Assembly (NCBI RefSeq): GCF_021729845.1
Contig: NZ_CP063399.1
Span: 248,001 to 312,000, forward strand
DNA length: 64,000 bases
Direction of reading: 5' to 3'
Source of the DNA: Rhizobium sp. SL42
GTDB taxonomy: Bacteria; Pseudomonadota; Alphaproteobacteria; Rhizobiales; Rhizobiaceae
In this document: piece after piece, positions 1-7,252 of the stretch
Layout: each line of letters opens with the position of its first letter
How positions within the stretch are numbered: position 1 is the first letter of the stretch
Made by a program: the position numbers and the translations under genes
Notes under the pieces: generated by a model
The model's input: the letters and a program-made list of their open reading frames with translations, nothing else
What the model was told of the DNA's origin: nothing
Databases searched by the model: none

Positions 1-45
1 AGAGCTGACCCGGCGCAGCCCCATATTTCCGTTGAGAATTGACCC
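1..45 (+). repeat. IS21 left terminal repeats
   Basis: Two copies of the end motif in inverted orientation relative to the right end. The first is partial, ending in agagctgaccc at bases 1-11. The second is atttccgttgagaattgacc and following base at 25-45. They match the reverse complement of the right-end repeats at 5854-5898. These are the usual IstA binding sites in the family. Confidence 0.8.
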
Positions 46-97
46 ATGTTTCAACCGTCCCTCGCATTTTTTCAGCGGGGGCTCTGGAGTGATCGAC

Positions 98-1624
98 ATG
101 GCGTTTCTGAGCGTGATCCGACGCTGGCATTTTCGAGAGCATCTATCGATCCGGGAGATTTGCCGCAGGACCGGCCTATCCCGGAATACCATCCGCAAAT
201 ACCTGCGTGCCGGCGGCGTGGAGCCAACGTTCAAGGTGCCGGAGAGACCGAGCAAGCTTGATCCGTTTGCGGATCGGTTGTCGGCCTGGCTGAAGACGGA
301 ATCGAAGAAGGGCCGCAAGCAGAAGCGGACGATAAAGCAGCTACATGCTGACTTGATGAGCCTCGGCTACGAGGGCTCCTACAACCGGGTGGCAGCATTT
401 GCTCGAGAATGGCGTGATGACCGGCAGAGAGAACTGCAGACGACGGGCCGCGGGACATATGTGCCCCTAGCGTTCGACCCCGGCGAAGCCTTCCAGTTCG
501 ATTGGTCGGAAGATTGGGCGATCATCGGCAATGAGCGCACAAAACTGCAGGTGGCGCATACGAAGCTGAGCTACAGCCGCGCCTTCATCGTCCGGGCCTA
601 TCTCCTGCAGACGCACGAGATGCTGTTTGATGCCCACAATCATGCATTCCGCGTGTTCGGAGGCATCCCCGGCCGTGGCATCTACGACAACATGCGCACC
701 GCGATCGACAAGGTCGGCCGTGGCAAAGAGCGTGACGTCAACGTCCGCTTCCAGGCGATGGCCAGTCATTACCTGTTCGAACCCGAGTTCTGCAATCCGG
801 CGTCCGGCTGGGAGAAGGGGCAGGTCGAGAAGAATGTTCAGGATGCGCGTCATCGCTTCTTCCAACCGATCCCGCGCTTTCCATCGCTGGACGCTCTGAA
901 CGACTGGCTCGAGCAGCGTTGCAAGGAGTTCTGGGCCAAGACACCACATGGTCAGATGCGTGGCACCATCGCCGACATCTGGGCCGAGGAGGCTCCAGCT
1001 CTCATGCCCGTTTCCAGGCCGTTCGACGGGTTTGTTGAATACACGAAGCGGGTCACACCAACCTGCCTCGTGCATCTGGAGCGCAACCGCTACAGCGTTC
1101 CGGCATCCTTTGCCAATCGACCGGTAAGCCTTCGCGTCTACCCGGATCGTGTTGTCGTCGCGGCGGAAGGTCAGATCGTTTGCGAGCACCGTCGCGTCAT
1201 CGATCGTTCCCATGACCGGCCGGGACAGACCATATACGACTGGCGGCATTATCTGGCGGTGGTGCAGCGAAAGCCAGGTGCTCTTCGCAACGGTGCTCCA
1301 TTCGTCGAGCTTCCCGAAGCATTCCGGACCTTGCAACAATATCTGCTCAAGAAGCCAGGTGGCGACCGCGAGATGGTCGATATTCTGGCGCTTGTTCTCC
1401 AGCACGACGAACAGGCAGTGCTCTCGGCCGTCGACATGGCGCTAAAGTCCGGTGTTCCGACGAAGACGCATGTCCTGAACCTGCTGCATCGCCTCGTCGA
1501 CGGCAAAACCTTCACGCCGCCGACCCTCGACGCACCTCAGGCCCTGACGCTCACCAACGAGCCCAAGGCCAATGTCGTAACCGGTGTTTTCGCCCCACAT
1601 TGTCCGCCGTCGCCTGATCTGTGA
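98..1624 (+). CDS. istA: IS21 transposase IstA with a replaced C-terminal tail
   Basis: IstA is the DDE recombinase of IS21 elements. The start at 98 follows a GGAG site and gives MAFLSVIRRWHFREH, with an N-terminal helix-turn-helix (IREICRRTGLSRNTIRKYL) at about residues 18-36. The integrase core follows, with FDWSED and IYDNM motifs. The IS66 element entered after codon 493 (base 1576). The frame then reads 15 IS66-derived codons before a stop. In the uninterrupted element the frame would continue at 5000 with [15 protein letters not shown] and a stop at 5045-5047, also 15 codons. Length therefore stays 508 residues and only the tail is exchanged. The catalytic core is intact, but istB is now 3.4 kb away and no longer translationally coupled. 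Confidence 0.9.
   Translation: MAFLSVIRRWHFREHLSIREICRRTGLSRNTIRKYLRAGGVEPTFKVPERPSKLDPFADRLSAWLKTESKKGRKQKRTIKQLHADLMSLGYEGSYNRVAAFAREWRDDRQRELQTTGRGTYVPLAFDPGEAFQFDWSEDWAIIGNERTKLQVAHTKLSYSRAFIVRAYLLQTHEMLFDAHNHAFRVFGGIPGRGIYDNMRTAIDKVGRGKERDVNVRFQAMASHYLFEPEFCNPASGWEKGQVEKNVQDARHRFFQPIPRFPSLDALNDWLEQRCKEFWAKTPHGQMRGTIADIWAEEAPALMPVSRPFDGFVEYTKRVTPTCLVHLERNRYSVPASFANRPVSLRVYPDRVVVAAEGQIVCEHRRVIDRSHDRPGQTIYDWRHYLAVVQRKPGALRNGAPFVELPEAFRTLQQYLLKKPGGDREMVDILALVLQHDEQAVLSAVDMALKSGVPTKTHVLNLLHRLVDGKTFTPPTLDAPQALTLTNEPKANVVTGVFAPHCPPSPDL
1569..1576 (+). repeat. Left copy of 8-bp target duplication (ccaatgtc)
   Basis: The octamer ccaatgtc here is repeated exactly at 4992-4999, immediately outside the two ends of the IS66-family element. 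Eight bases is the duplication length characteristic of IS66. Confidence 0.92.
1577..1599 (+). repeat. IS66 left terminal inverted repeat
   Basis: Begins gtaaccggtgttttcgcccc. The outer bases gtaaccggtgtt pair with aacaccgcttac at the right end with one mismatch. Confidence 0.85.
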
Positions 1625-1660
1625 TCGACATTCCATGGATGAGCGACAAGGAGTTTCTCC

Positions 1661-2050
1661 ATGGAGTCTACGTTGGAGGTTCTCACAACGCGGCGGAGCC
1701 GACGCGAGGCGCATCGCCAATGGCCTGACAAGGTCAAGGCGCGGATCGTTTCGGAGAGCTTGCGTCCGGGCGTAACGGTGAATGAAGTAGCGGGACGCTA
1801 CGGGCTGAAGGCCAATCACTTGTCTTCCTGGCGCACGCTGGCACGGCAAGGCAAGTTGGTGTTGCCAGAGCCTGAGGACCCGGTGGAGTTCGCGTCCATC
1901 GTTGTTGATGCTCCAGCGCCGGAGCCGCAGACCGTCAACGTCGCTTCCCGCGCCGAGATCGTCGTGGGTCCAGTTACAATCCGTCTTGAGGAAGGCGCGT
2001 CAGCGTCCCGGATCGCCGCCATCGCCCGCGCCCTGGCGGCGACGACATGA
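1661..2050 (+). CDS. tnpA: IS66 accessory protein TnpA
   Basis: This 129-residue protein is the first of the three IS66 genes. TnpA is a small helix-turn-helix protein required with TnpB for efficient IS66 transposition. Its N-terminal half has the family pattern WPDKVKARIVSESLRPGVTV followed by NEVAGRYGLKANHLSSWR, a helix-turn-helix at about residues 20-60. The start follows an AAGGAG site seven bases upstream. Its stop overlaps the tnpB start by four bases (ATGA), indicating translational coupling. Confidence 0.9.
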   Translation: MESTLEVLTTRRSRREAHRQWPDKVKARIVSESLRPGVTVNEVAGRYGLKANHLSSWRTLARQGKLVLPEPEDPVEFASIVVDAPAPEPQTVNVASRAEIVVGPVTIRLEEGASASRIAAIARALAATT

Positions 2051-2400
2051 TCTTTCCGTCGAACCGCGTCAGGATCATGGTGGCAACCAAACCCGTGGAT
2101 TTCCGCAAGGGTCATGATGGATTGGCGGCGCTGGTGAAGAACGAACTGCACAAGGACCCGTTCACCGGAACCGTCTTCGTGTTTCGGTCACGAAAGGCGG
2201 ACCGGTTGAAGCTGATCTACTGGGATGGCTCCGGGATAGTCCTGGCCTACAAAAGGCTGGAAGAGCAAAGCTTCACCTGGCCTGGCATCAGAGATGGCCT
2301 GATGACGCTGACCCACGCTCAGTTTGAAGCGCTGTTCGCGGGCCTTGATTGGCGGCGTGTTCATGCCGTCCAGACGAGAACCCCAGAGGCTATCGAATAG
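2047..2400 (+). CDS. tnpB: IS66 accessory protein TnpB
   Basis: This 117-residue TnpB (family IS66 Orf2) shows the hallmark opening MIFPSNRVRIMVATKPVDFR plus KGHDGLAALV, then VFVFRSRKADRLKLIYWDG and a GIVLAYKRLE segment. Length matches the usual 110-120 residues and there is no frameshift, unlike the broken tnpB at 30.4 kb. It overlaps tnpA by four bases and precedes tnpC by about 70 bases. Its molecular activity in transposition is not settled. Confidence 0.92.
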   Translation: MIFPSNRVRIMVATKPVDFRKGHDGLAALVKNELHKDPFTGTVFVFRSRKADRLKLIYWDGSGIVLAYKRLEEQSFTWPGIRDGLMTLTHAQFEALFAGLDWRRVHAVQTRTPEAIE

Positions 2401-2469
2401 CTGCGGCACGATGACTCAGCACGGCAAATCCCGAAGGCAAATCAGCTCAGGATTTGGTAGTTTCCGGCC

Positions 2470-4068
2470 ATGCTTGATGCCGCCGACCTTCCCGATGATG
2501 TTGCCGCCCTGAAGGTGATGCTGATTGCGGCACAGGCACGCGAGGCGGCCAAGGACGTCGCGATAGCCAGAAAAGACGAGCATATCGCCCGCAAGGATGA
2601 GCGGATCGAACGGCTTGAGAAGCTCGTCGCAGCGTTCAAGCAGGCAGCCTTCGGACGCAAATCCGAGAAGGCCGATCCTGACCAATTCGACCTGGCGCTG
2701 GAAGACCTGGAGACGGCTATCGCCGTAACCCATGCTGAGGATGAGGCGGACGCTCCTGCAGGAAACAGGATTAGCAAGCCACGTGCGACCAATCGCGGCT
2801 CCCTTCCAAAGCATCTTCCGCGTATCGAGGAGGTGATCGAGCCAGAAAGCCTGATCTGCGCCTGCGGTGGTTGCCTGCACTGCATTGGCGAGGATGTCTC
2901 CGAGCGGCTGGACGTGATCCCGGCACAGTTCCGCGTGATCGTCACTCGCCGCCCTAAGTATGCCTGCCGTGCCTGCACCGACGGGGTCGTCCAAGCCCCA
3001 GCTCCGGCCCGGCTGATCCAGGCTGGGCTGCCGACGGAAGCGACCGTCGCACATGTTCTGGTCTCCAAATATGCCGATCACCTTCCGCTCTATCGGCAGG
3101 CGCAGATCATGAGCCGCCAGAGCATCGATCTCGACCGATCAACGCTGGCCGACTGGGTCGGTCGGGCAGCCTATGAACTGCGTCCCGTCTTTGATGCACT
3201 GATTGCCGACCTGAAGCGCTCGACCAAGCTGTTCATGGACGAGACCCGTGCTCCGGTTCTCGATCCGGGCTCCCGCAAGACGAAGACCGGATACTTCTGG
3301 GCGCTGGCGCGTGATGATCGCCCATGGGGCGGCGGTGCGCCGCCAGGCGTCGCCTTCACCTATGCTCCCGGTCGCGGGGGCATTCATGCGGAACGGATAT
3401 TGCAGGGCTTCTCCGGCATCCTGCAGGTCGATGGCTATGCCGGATACAACAGGCTGATCGCACCCGACAGGGTCGGCGCGGACATTCGGCTTGCCTATTG
3501 CTGGGCACACGCTCGTCGTAAGCTGGTGGAGATCACCCGTAACGGCTCAGCGCCGATTGCCGAGGATGGCGTCAAGCGGATCGGTGAGCTGTATCGTATA
3601 GAAGCCGAACTGCGCGGTCTTGATCCGGACGCTCGCCTTGCAGGTCGGCAGGAACGATCAGCGCCGCTGGTCGCCGACATGCAGGCTTGGCTTGTCCATC
3701 ACCGCGCCCGTGTCGCGACGAAGTCGCCACTTGGCGAGGCGTTGGCCTACATTGCCAAATACTGGGATGGTCTGAAGCTCTTCTTGACCGACGGCCGCAT
3801 TGAGATCGACAACAACAGCGTCGAGCGGACCATCCGGCCGATTGCCCTCAATCGCAAAAACGCGCTCTTCGCGGGGCACGACGCCGGAGCCGAGAACTGG
3901 GCGATAATCGCCTCGCTGATTGAGACCTGCAAGCTCAATGCTGTCGATCCTCTGGCCTATCTGACTGCCACGCTCACCGCCATCGTCAACGGCCACAAGC
4001 AGAGCCGGGTGAAGGAGCTGCTGCCGTGGAACCATCCCATTTGTGGAAATGCCAACAAAGACCGGTGA
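2470..4068 (+). CDS. tnpC: IS66 transposase TnpC
   Basis: The DDE transposase of the element, 532 residues. The N-terminal 60 residues form a charged coiled coil rich in ARKDEHIARKDERIERLEKL-type heptads. The zinc-finger region CACGGCLHC follows, with a second CRAC pair at about residue 165, both typical of IS66 TnpC. The catalytic core includes LFMDETRAPVLDPG, QVDGYAGYNRL and the C-terminal DNNSVERTIRPIALNRKN block with the catalytic Glu. The reading frame is intact and full length, so this copy is probably active. It ends next to an end-like sequence (4057-4069), after which the cargo gene begins. Confidence 0.93.
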   Translation: MLDAADLPDDVAALKVMLIAAQAREAAKDVAIARKDEHIARKDERIERLEKLVAAFKQAAFGRKSEKADPDQFDLALEDLETAIAVTHAEDEADAPAGNRISKPRATNRGSLPKHLPRIEEVIEPESLICACGGCLHCIGEDVSERLDVIPAQFRVIVTRRPKYACRACTDGVVQAPAPARLIQAGLPTEATVAHVLVSKYADHLPLYRQAQIMSRQSIDLDRSTLADWVGRAAYELRPVFDALIADLKRSTKLFMDETRAPVLDPGSRKTKTGYFWALARDDRPWGGGAPPGVAFTYAPGRGGIHAERILQGFSGILQVDGYAGYNRLIAPDRVGADIRLAYCWAHARRKLVEITRNGSAPIAEDGVKRIGELYRIEAELRGLDPDARLAGRQERSAPLVADMQAWLVHHRARVATKSPLGEALAYIAKYWDGLKLFLTDGRIEIDNNSVERTIRPIALNRKNALFAGHDAGAENWAIIASLIETCKLNAVDPLAYLTATLTAIVNGHKQSRVKELLPWNHPICGNANKDR

Positions 4069-4110
4069 CTAATTGGTTGCGGTCTCGCGCGGATGGCCCC
4101 GTCGGCTTGC

Positions 4111-4833
4111 TCAAACTGTCGCTCCCCAAAGCAGACTGAGTCCTGAGGTAACCAGCAGCGCATCCATAATATGGCGAAAAGCCTCCGGCGTGAGCCGGAG
4201 GAGGAAAGGTTTCGCTATGAAGGAACCGATCATCAGAGATGCCCCCACAGTCAGACCCTTGACGACAATAGCAAAAGGAAGCGCTCCCGAGCCCTGAAAG
4301 GTGAGCGTTTTGGCGGTGTAGATCGCTAGCGAAGCTGCTGCTTCGGTACCGATAAAGGCTCCCTTGGTCAGGCCATAACCGATGAACACTGGTACGGAGG
4401 CAGGTCCAGAAGAGGCCACGATCCCGGTCAAGAAGCCGAGGCATGTTCCGGCTGCGGCCAGATGAGGTAAGCGTAAGTGGATAAGGCTTGTTGCCAACCA
4501 GCGACGTCCGGGGATCATCAAGAGCAAGAATGCTCCAATCGCCGCATCTACTGCGCGAGGCGGCAGAACAAGCATTGTTCGTGCACCAAGAACCGCCGCA
4601 GGAACGCCGGTAACCGCATAGGCTGCCACAGCCCGCCAATCAACTTCCCGCCACCACACAAGAATTCTGGAGATATTCGCCATAACGGCAGCCACCGCCA
4701 TTATTGGTACAGCTTCCTTTGGCCCATAGACATAGGCCAACACCGGGACGAGCATGATGGAGGAGCCAGTACCGATGATGCCACTGATGGTCCCGGCAAG
4801 CAGGCCGATGATCAAGATGAGGAGCAGTCCCAT
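4111..4833 (-). CDS. TauE/SafE-family membrane transporter, passenger of the IS66 element
   Basis: A 240-residue inner-membrane protein of the sulfite exporter TauE/SafE family (COG0730). Members move sulfite, sulfoacetate or other small organosulfur anions across the membrane. The start MGLLLILIIGLLAGTISGII holds the Gly-rich first helix with the family GIIGTGSSIMLVPVL motif. A second family repeat appears near TGIVASSGPASVPVFIGYGL. About seven to eight hydrophobic segments are visible. It runs opposite to tnpABC and lies wholly inside the terminal repeats, with about 135 bases between its start and the right end that could hold its promoter. The substrate cannot be read from sequence. Confidence 0.88.
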   Translation of the reverse strand: MGLLLILIIGLLAGTISGIIGTGSSIMLVPVLAYVYGPKEAVPIMAVAAVMANISRILVWWREVDWRAVAAYAVTGVPAAVLGARTMLVLPPRAVDAAIGAFLLLMIPGRRWLATSLIHLRLPHLAAAGTCLGFLTGIVASSGPASVPVFIGYGLTKGAFIGTEAAASLAIYTAKTLTFQGSGALPFAIVVKGLTVGASLMIGSFIAKPFLLRLTPEAFRHIMDALLVTSGLSLLWGATV

Positions 4834-4969
4834 TCGCAGTATACCGAAACCTCGTGATTGCGTACGCCCAGCTCTATCTCGATTCCAAGCACCCAGACAA
4901 ATTCAACTCACCTAAACAACCGATCTGGTGACGGCGTAGCGCTACGTGCGCTTGGGAGCGTGACAATGC

Positions 4970-4991
4970 GTGTCAAGGGAACACCGCTTAC
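4970..4991 (+). repeat. IS66 right terminal inverted repeat
   Basis: The last bases aacaccgcttac are the reverse complement of the left tip gtaaccggtgtt with one mismatch. They are followed at once by the second ccaatgtc. Confidence 0.85.
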
Positions 4992-4999
4992 CCAATGTC
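4992..4999 (+). repeat. Right copy of 8-bp target duplication (ccaatgtc)
   Basis: Identical to 1569-1576. The sequence after it, from base 5000, continues the original istA frame for 15 codons to the stop at 5045-5047. Confidence 0.92.
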
Positions 5000-5036
5000 G
5001 AACGATACGATACCTTGAGAAAGACGGAGGCTCGCC

Positions 5037-5849
5037 ATGCGTCATAACCCGGCAAGCGGCGCGATTGTCATCATGCTGCGGCAACTGAAGATGCACGGAA
5101 TGGCCCAAGCCGTCGGTGATCTGACCGAACAGGGATCGCCGGCGTTCGAGGCTGCCATTCCAATTTTGTCCCAGCTTCTCAAGGCGGAAACAGCCGAACG
5201 AGAGGTCCGATCGACCGCATATCAACTCAAGACGGCACGCTTCCCGGCCTATCGTGATCTGAACGGCTTCGACTTCACCAGCAGCGAGATCAACGAGGCG
5301 CTCGTGCAGCAACTCCATGGCTGCGACTTCCTCGACGACGCCAACAACATCGTCCTGGTCGGCGGTCCCGGCACGGGCAAGACGCACATTGCTACGGCGA
5401 TCGGTGTCCAAGCCATCGAGCACCACCATAAGCGGGTCCGGTTCTTCTCGACGGTCGAGCTGGTCAACGCGCTGGAACAGGAAAAGGCGCAAGGACGCTC
5501 CGGCCAGATCGCCAACCGCCTCGTCCACTCCGATCTCGTCATCCTTGATGAGCTTGGGTACTTGCCGTTCAGCGCGTCAGGCGGTGCGATGCTGTTCCAT
5601 CTGCTGAGCAAGCTCTACGAGCGAACCAGCGTCATCATCACGACGAACCTCAGCTTCAGCGAATGGGCCAGCGTCTTCGGTGATGCCAAGATGACCACGG
5701 CATTGCTCGATCGGCTTACCCATCATTGCCACATCCTTGAAACCGGAAACGACAGCTTCCGCTTCAAGAACAGCTCGGCGCATGAGCCCAAAACAACGAA
5801 GGAGAAACGCAGGGCCTTGACCACTACGACCAGCACAAACGATACTTAA
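5037..5849 (+). CDS. istB: IS21 ATP-binding helper protein IstB
   Basis: IstB is the AAA+ ATPase that selects targets and activates IstA. The 270-residue protein has the N-terminal helical domain ([14 protein letters not shown]), Walker [10 protein letters not shown] at about residues 108-116, Walker [14 protein letters not shown], and the TTNLSFSEW sensor block, all standard for IS21 helper proteins. In the uninterrupted element its start would overlap the istA stop by 11 bases. The IS66 insertion has separated the two genes, so expression now depends on reading through or out of the insert. Confidence 0.93.
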   Translation: MRHNPASGAIVIMLRQLKMHGMAQAVGDLTEQGSPAFEAAIPILSQLLKAETAEREVRSTAYQLKTARFPAYRDLNGFDFTSSEINEALVQQLHGCDFLDDANNIVLVGGPGTGKTHIATAIGVQAIEHHHKRVRFFSTVELVNALEQEKAQGRSGQIANRLVHSDLVILDELGYLPFSASGGAMLFHLLSKLYERTSVIITTNLSFSEWASVFGDAKMTTALLDRLTHHCHILETGNDSFRFKNSSAHEPKTTKEKRRALTTTTSTNDT

Positions 5850-5853
5850 AGGC

Positions 5854-5898
5854 GGGTCACTTCTCGGTGGAAACGCCGGGTCAGCTCTCAGTGGAAAT
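5854..5898 (+). repeat. IS21 right terminal repeats
   Basis: Two tandem copies of the end motif, gggtcacttctcggtggaaa at 5854 and gggtcagctctcagtggaaa at 5878, sit directly after istB. They are inverted relative to 1-45. Multiple terminal repeats are a family trait. Confidence 0.85.
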
Positions 5899-5969
5899 CA
5901 ACAAACTGAAAAATCAATGGGGCATAGACCGCGCATACGGTTCGGTTTGTCTGTGCAACTCGGGGCTCG

Positions 5970-7226
5970 CTATCCCTTGCTTAGGATAGCGTATAATTGC
6001 TCCTGGACCGCTTCGACTGATAAGCGATCGTCGTCGAAGAAGTTGGCAAGAATCGCGATAAATCCCTCGGACACCTGAGCCGACATTGCCATGGACTGGG
6101 CGCTAACACCGCTCTTCTCCGCGATCATCTCCAAACCAAGACGGCCACAGCGATCGAGGCTATTCGGGTCCACGTCCGTCCGTACGGGAAGCGATCCTTT
6201 GACACTGCTGAAGGCAACCTGGTTCTCTCGGTCCATGACCATACGGGCAAAATCGCGTTGAACTTCGATCGACGCTTCGCGATTTGTAGTGGGGAAGGCG
6301 AAGGCATCGATGACCATGAAGTAGGCGATTTCGGTGCCCGGGACGAGGCTGCATTGAAAATCCTTGTCTACGGCGTAGCCATGCGTCATCAATTCGCCTT
6401 TGGCCCAGTCGCCCATGAACTGCATCCCAGCATGGCCACTTCCTACCGCTGCGGTGGCGTCCGCCCAGGACTTTCCTATTCGCGCCTGCGCGGGCTCGAC
6501 ATATTGCGATAGCCGTCGCAGCATGGCGAGCGCATCAGCCATTCGGGGATCGCGTACCATCGAAGCATCGCCCCGGATAATCCGGGCATACCCTTCCGAA
6601 CCCAACTTGTGGTGCATGATGTTGTTAAAGATGAGCGAGATTTCCCAACGACCGCCGCCTAGTGCTAGGGCCACATGCCCATCACGCTTAATCCTATCTG
6701 CGGCCACGAATATTTCCTCCCACGTCCGTGGGACAGGCAACCCAATCCGGTCGAACAGGGCCTTGCTGGTCCACAGCCAGTTCTCTGCATGAATACTCGT
6801 CGGAGCGAAGTAGATCTTTCCTTGATAACTTATACGATCAAGCACGGTCGCAGGCAGAACATCACGCCAGTGGTCGGCGGCGGCGACCTCTTCCAAGTCA
6901 AGGACGATGCCCATTTCCGGCAATTCCCGCGATCCTTCATTGGCATTCCATTGCATTACAGAGGGTGCGTAGCCATTGGCTACACGATCACTCACAGCGC
7001 GCTGAACGGCGACCTTGTTCTCCATCGGTAAATCGATCCAGCGGTTCCCCGCGCGGCCCCAGGCGTCTCGGAATACATCAAGCGCCCTTGCTTCACTCTT
7101 CGATACCCAATAGTGGACAACATCGACTGCGTCGCTTTCTGCGGCGGAAACATGACTGCATGGCAGGCTCAATGCCAGTGATGTAAGTACCTGGGCAAGG
7201 TAATTTGCTTTCCTCGACAACGTCAA
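5970..7226 (-). CDS. Periplasmic sugar-type solute-binding protein, probable sensor subunit for the adjacent GGDEF-EAL enzyme
   Basis: This 418-residue extracellular solute-binding protein (family 1, sugar type) has an N-terminal signal sequence ending near SHVSAAES. Mature features include WVSKSEARALDVF, NANEGSRELPEMG and the hinge-region block APTSIHAENWLW usual in glucose/mannose-type binding proteins. No permease or ATPase gene is near. The gene instead follows the GGDEF-EAL gene by 26 bases on the same strand. By analogy with NspS-MbaA of Vibrio, where a binding protein signals to a membrane c-di-GMP enzyme, a sensory role is likely (inference). The start appears to be TTG, since no ATG lies near the signal sequence. 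Confidence 0.82.
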   Translation of the reverse strand: MTLSRKANYLAQVLTSLALSLPCSHVSAAESDAVDVVHYWVSKSEARALDVFRDAWGRAGNRWIDLPMENKVAVQRAVSDRVANGYAPSVMQWNANEGSRELPEMGIVLDLEEVAAADHWRDVLPATVLDRISYQGKIYFAPTSIHAENWLWTSKALFDRIGLPVPRTWEEIFVAADRIKRDGHVALALGGGRWEISLIFNNIMHHKLGSEGYARIIRGDASMVRDPRMADALAMLRRLSQYVEPAQARIGKSWADATAAVGSGHAGMQFMGDWAKGELMTHGYAVDKDFQCSLVPGTEIAYFMVIDAFAFPTTNREASIEVQRDFARMVMDRENQVAFSSVKGSLPVRTDVDPNSLDRCGRLGLEMIAEKSGVSAQSMAMSAQVSEGFIAILANFFDDDRLSVEAVQEQLYAILSKG

Positions 7227-7252
7227 TTCCTCTCACGCTCGCCTTGTGTGCC

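Larger units (their letters stand above)
1577..4991 (+). mobile_element. IS66-family element with a TauE/SafE passenger gene
   Basis: The 3415-bp element begins gtaaccggtgttttcgcccc and ends aacaccgcttac. The terminal 12 bases are inverted repeats with one mismatch, and perfect 8-bp direct repeats flank them. It encodes tnpA, tnpB and tnpC on the plus strand, then a minus-strand membrane transporter gene (4111-4833) before the right end. Typical IS66 elements are about 2.4-2.7 kb, so the extra ~0.9 kb is cargo. Because the duplication lies outside the transporter, the transporter moved together with the transposition genes. A second, weaker end-like sequence, aaagaccggtgac, lies at 4057-4069 at the tnpC stop and could be an older right end. 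Confidence 0.88.
1..5898 (+). mobile_element. IS21-family element, left tip cut by window edge, interrupted by an IS66-family element
   Basis: The element holds istA and istB in the order and coupling usual for IS21. Terminal repeats related to gggtcagctctcagtggaaa lie at 5854-5898, and their inverted counterparts lie at 1-45. The first left repeat starts mid-motif at base 1, so the true tip is probably a few bases outside the window. Removing 1577-4991 plus one copy of ccaatgtc restores an uninterrupted istA whose stop overlaps the istB start by 11 bases. This shows that the IS66 element entered an intact IS21. Transposition by the present copy would have to carry the nested insert. Confidence 0.9.

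Noticed and set aside
4070..4077. Target duplication next to the tnpC stop
   Set aside because: taattggt does not match ccaatgtc at 1569, so the element does not end at 4069. The match is at 4992-4999.
4858..5088. Plus-strand frame across the IS66 right end and istB start
   Set aside because: It spans the insertion junction and has no family features.
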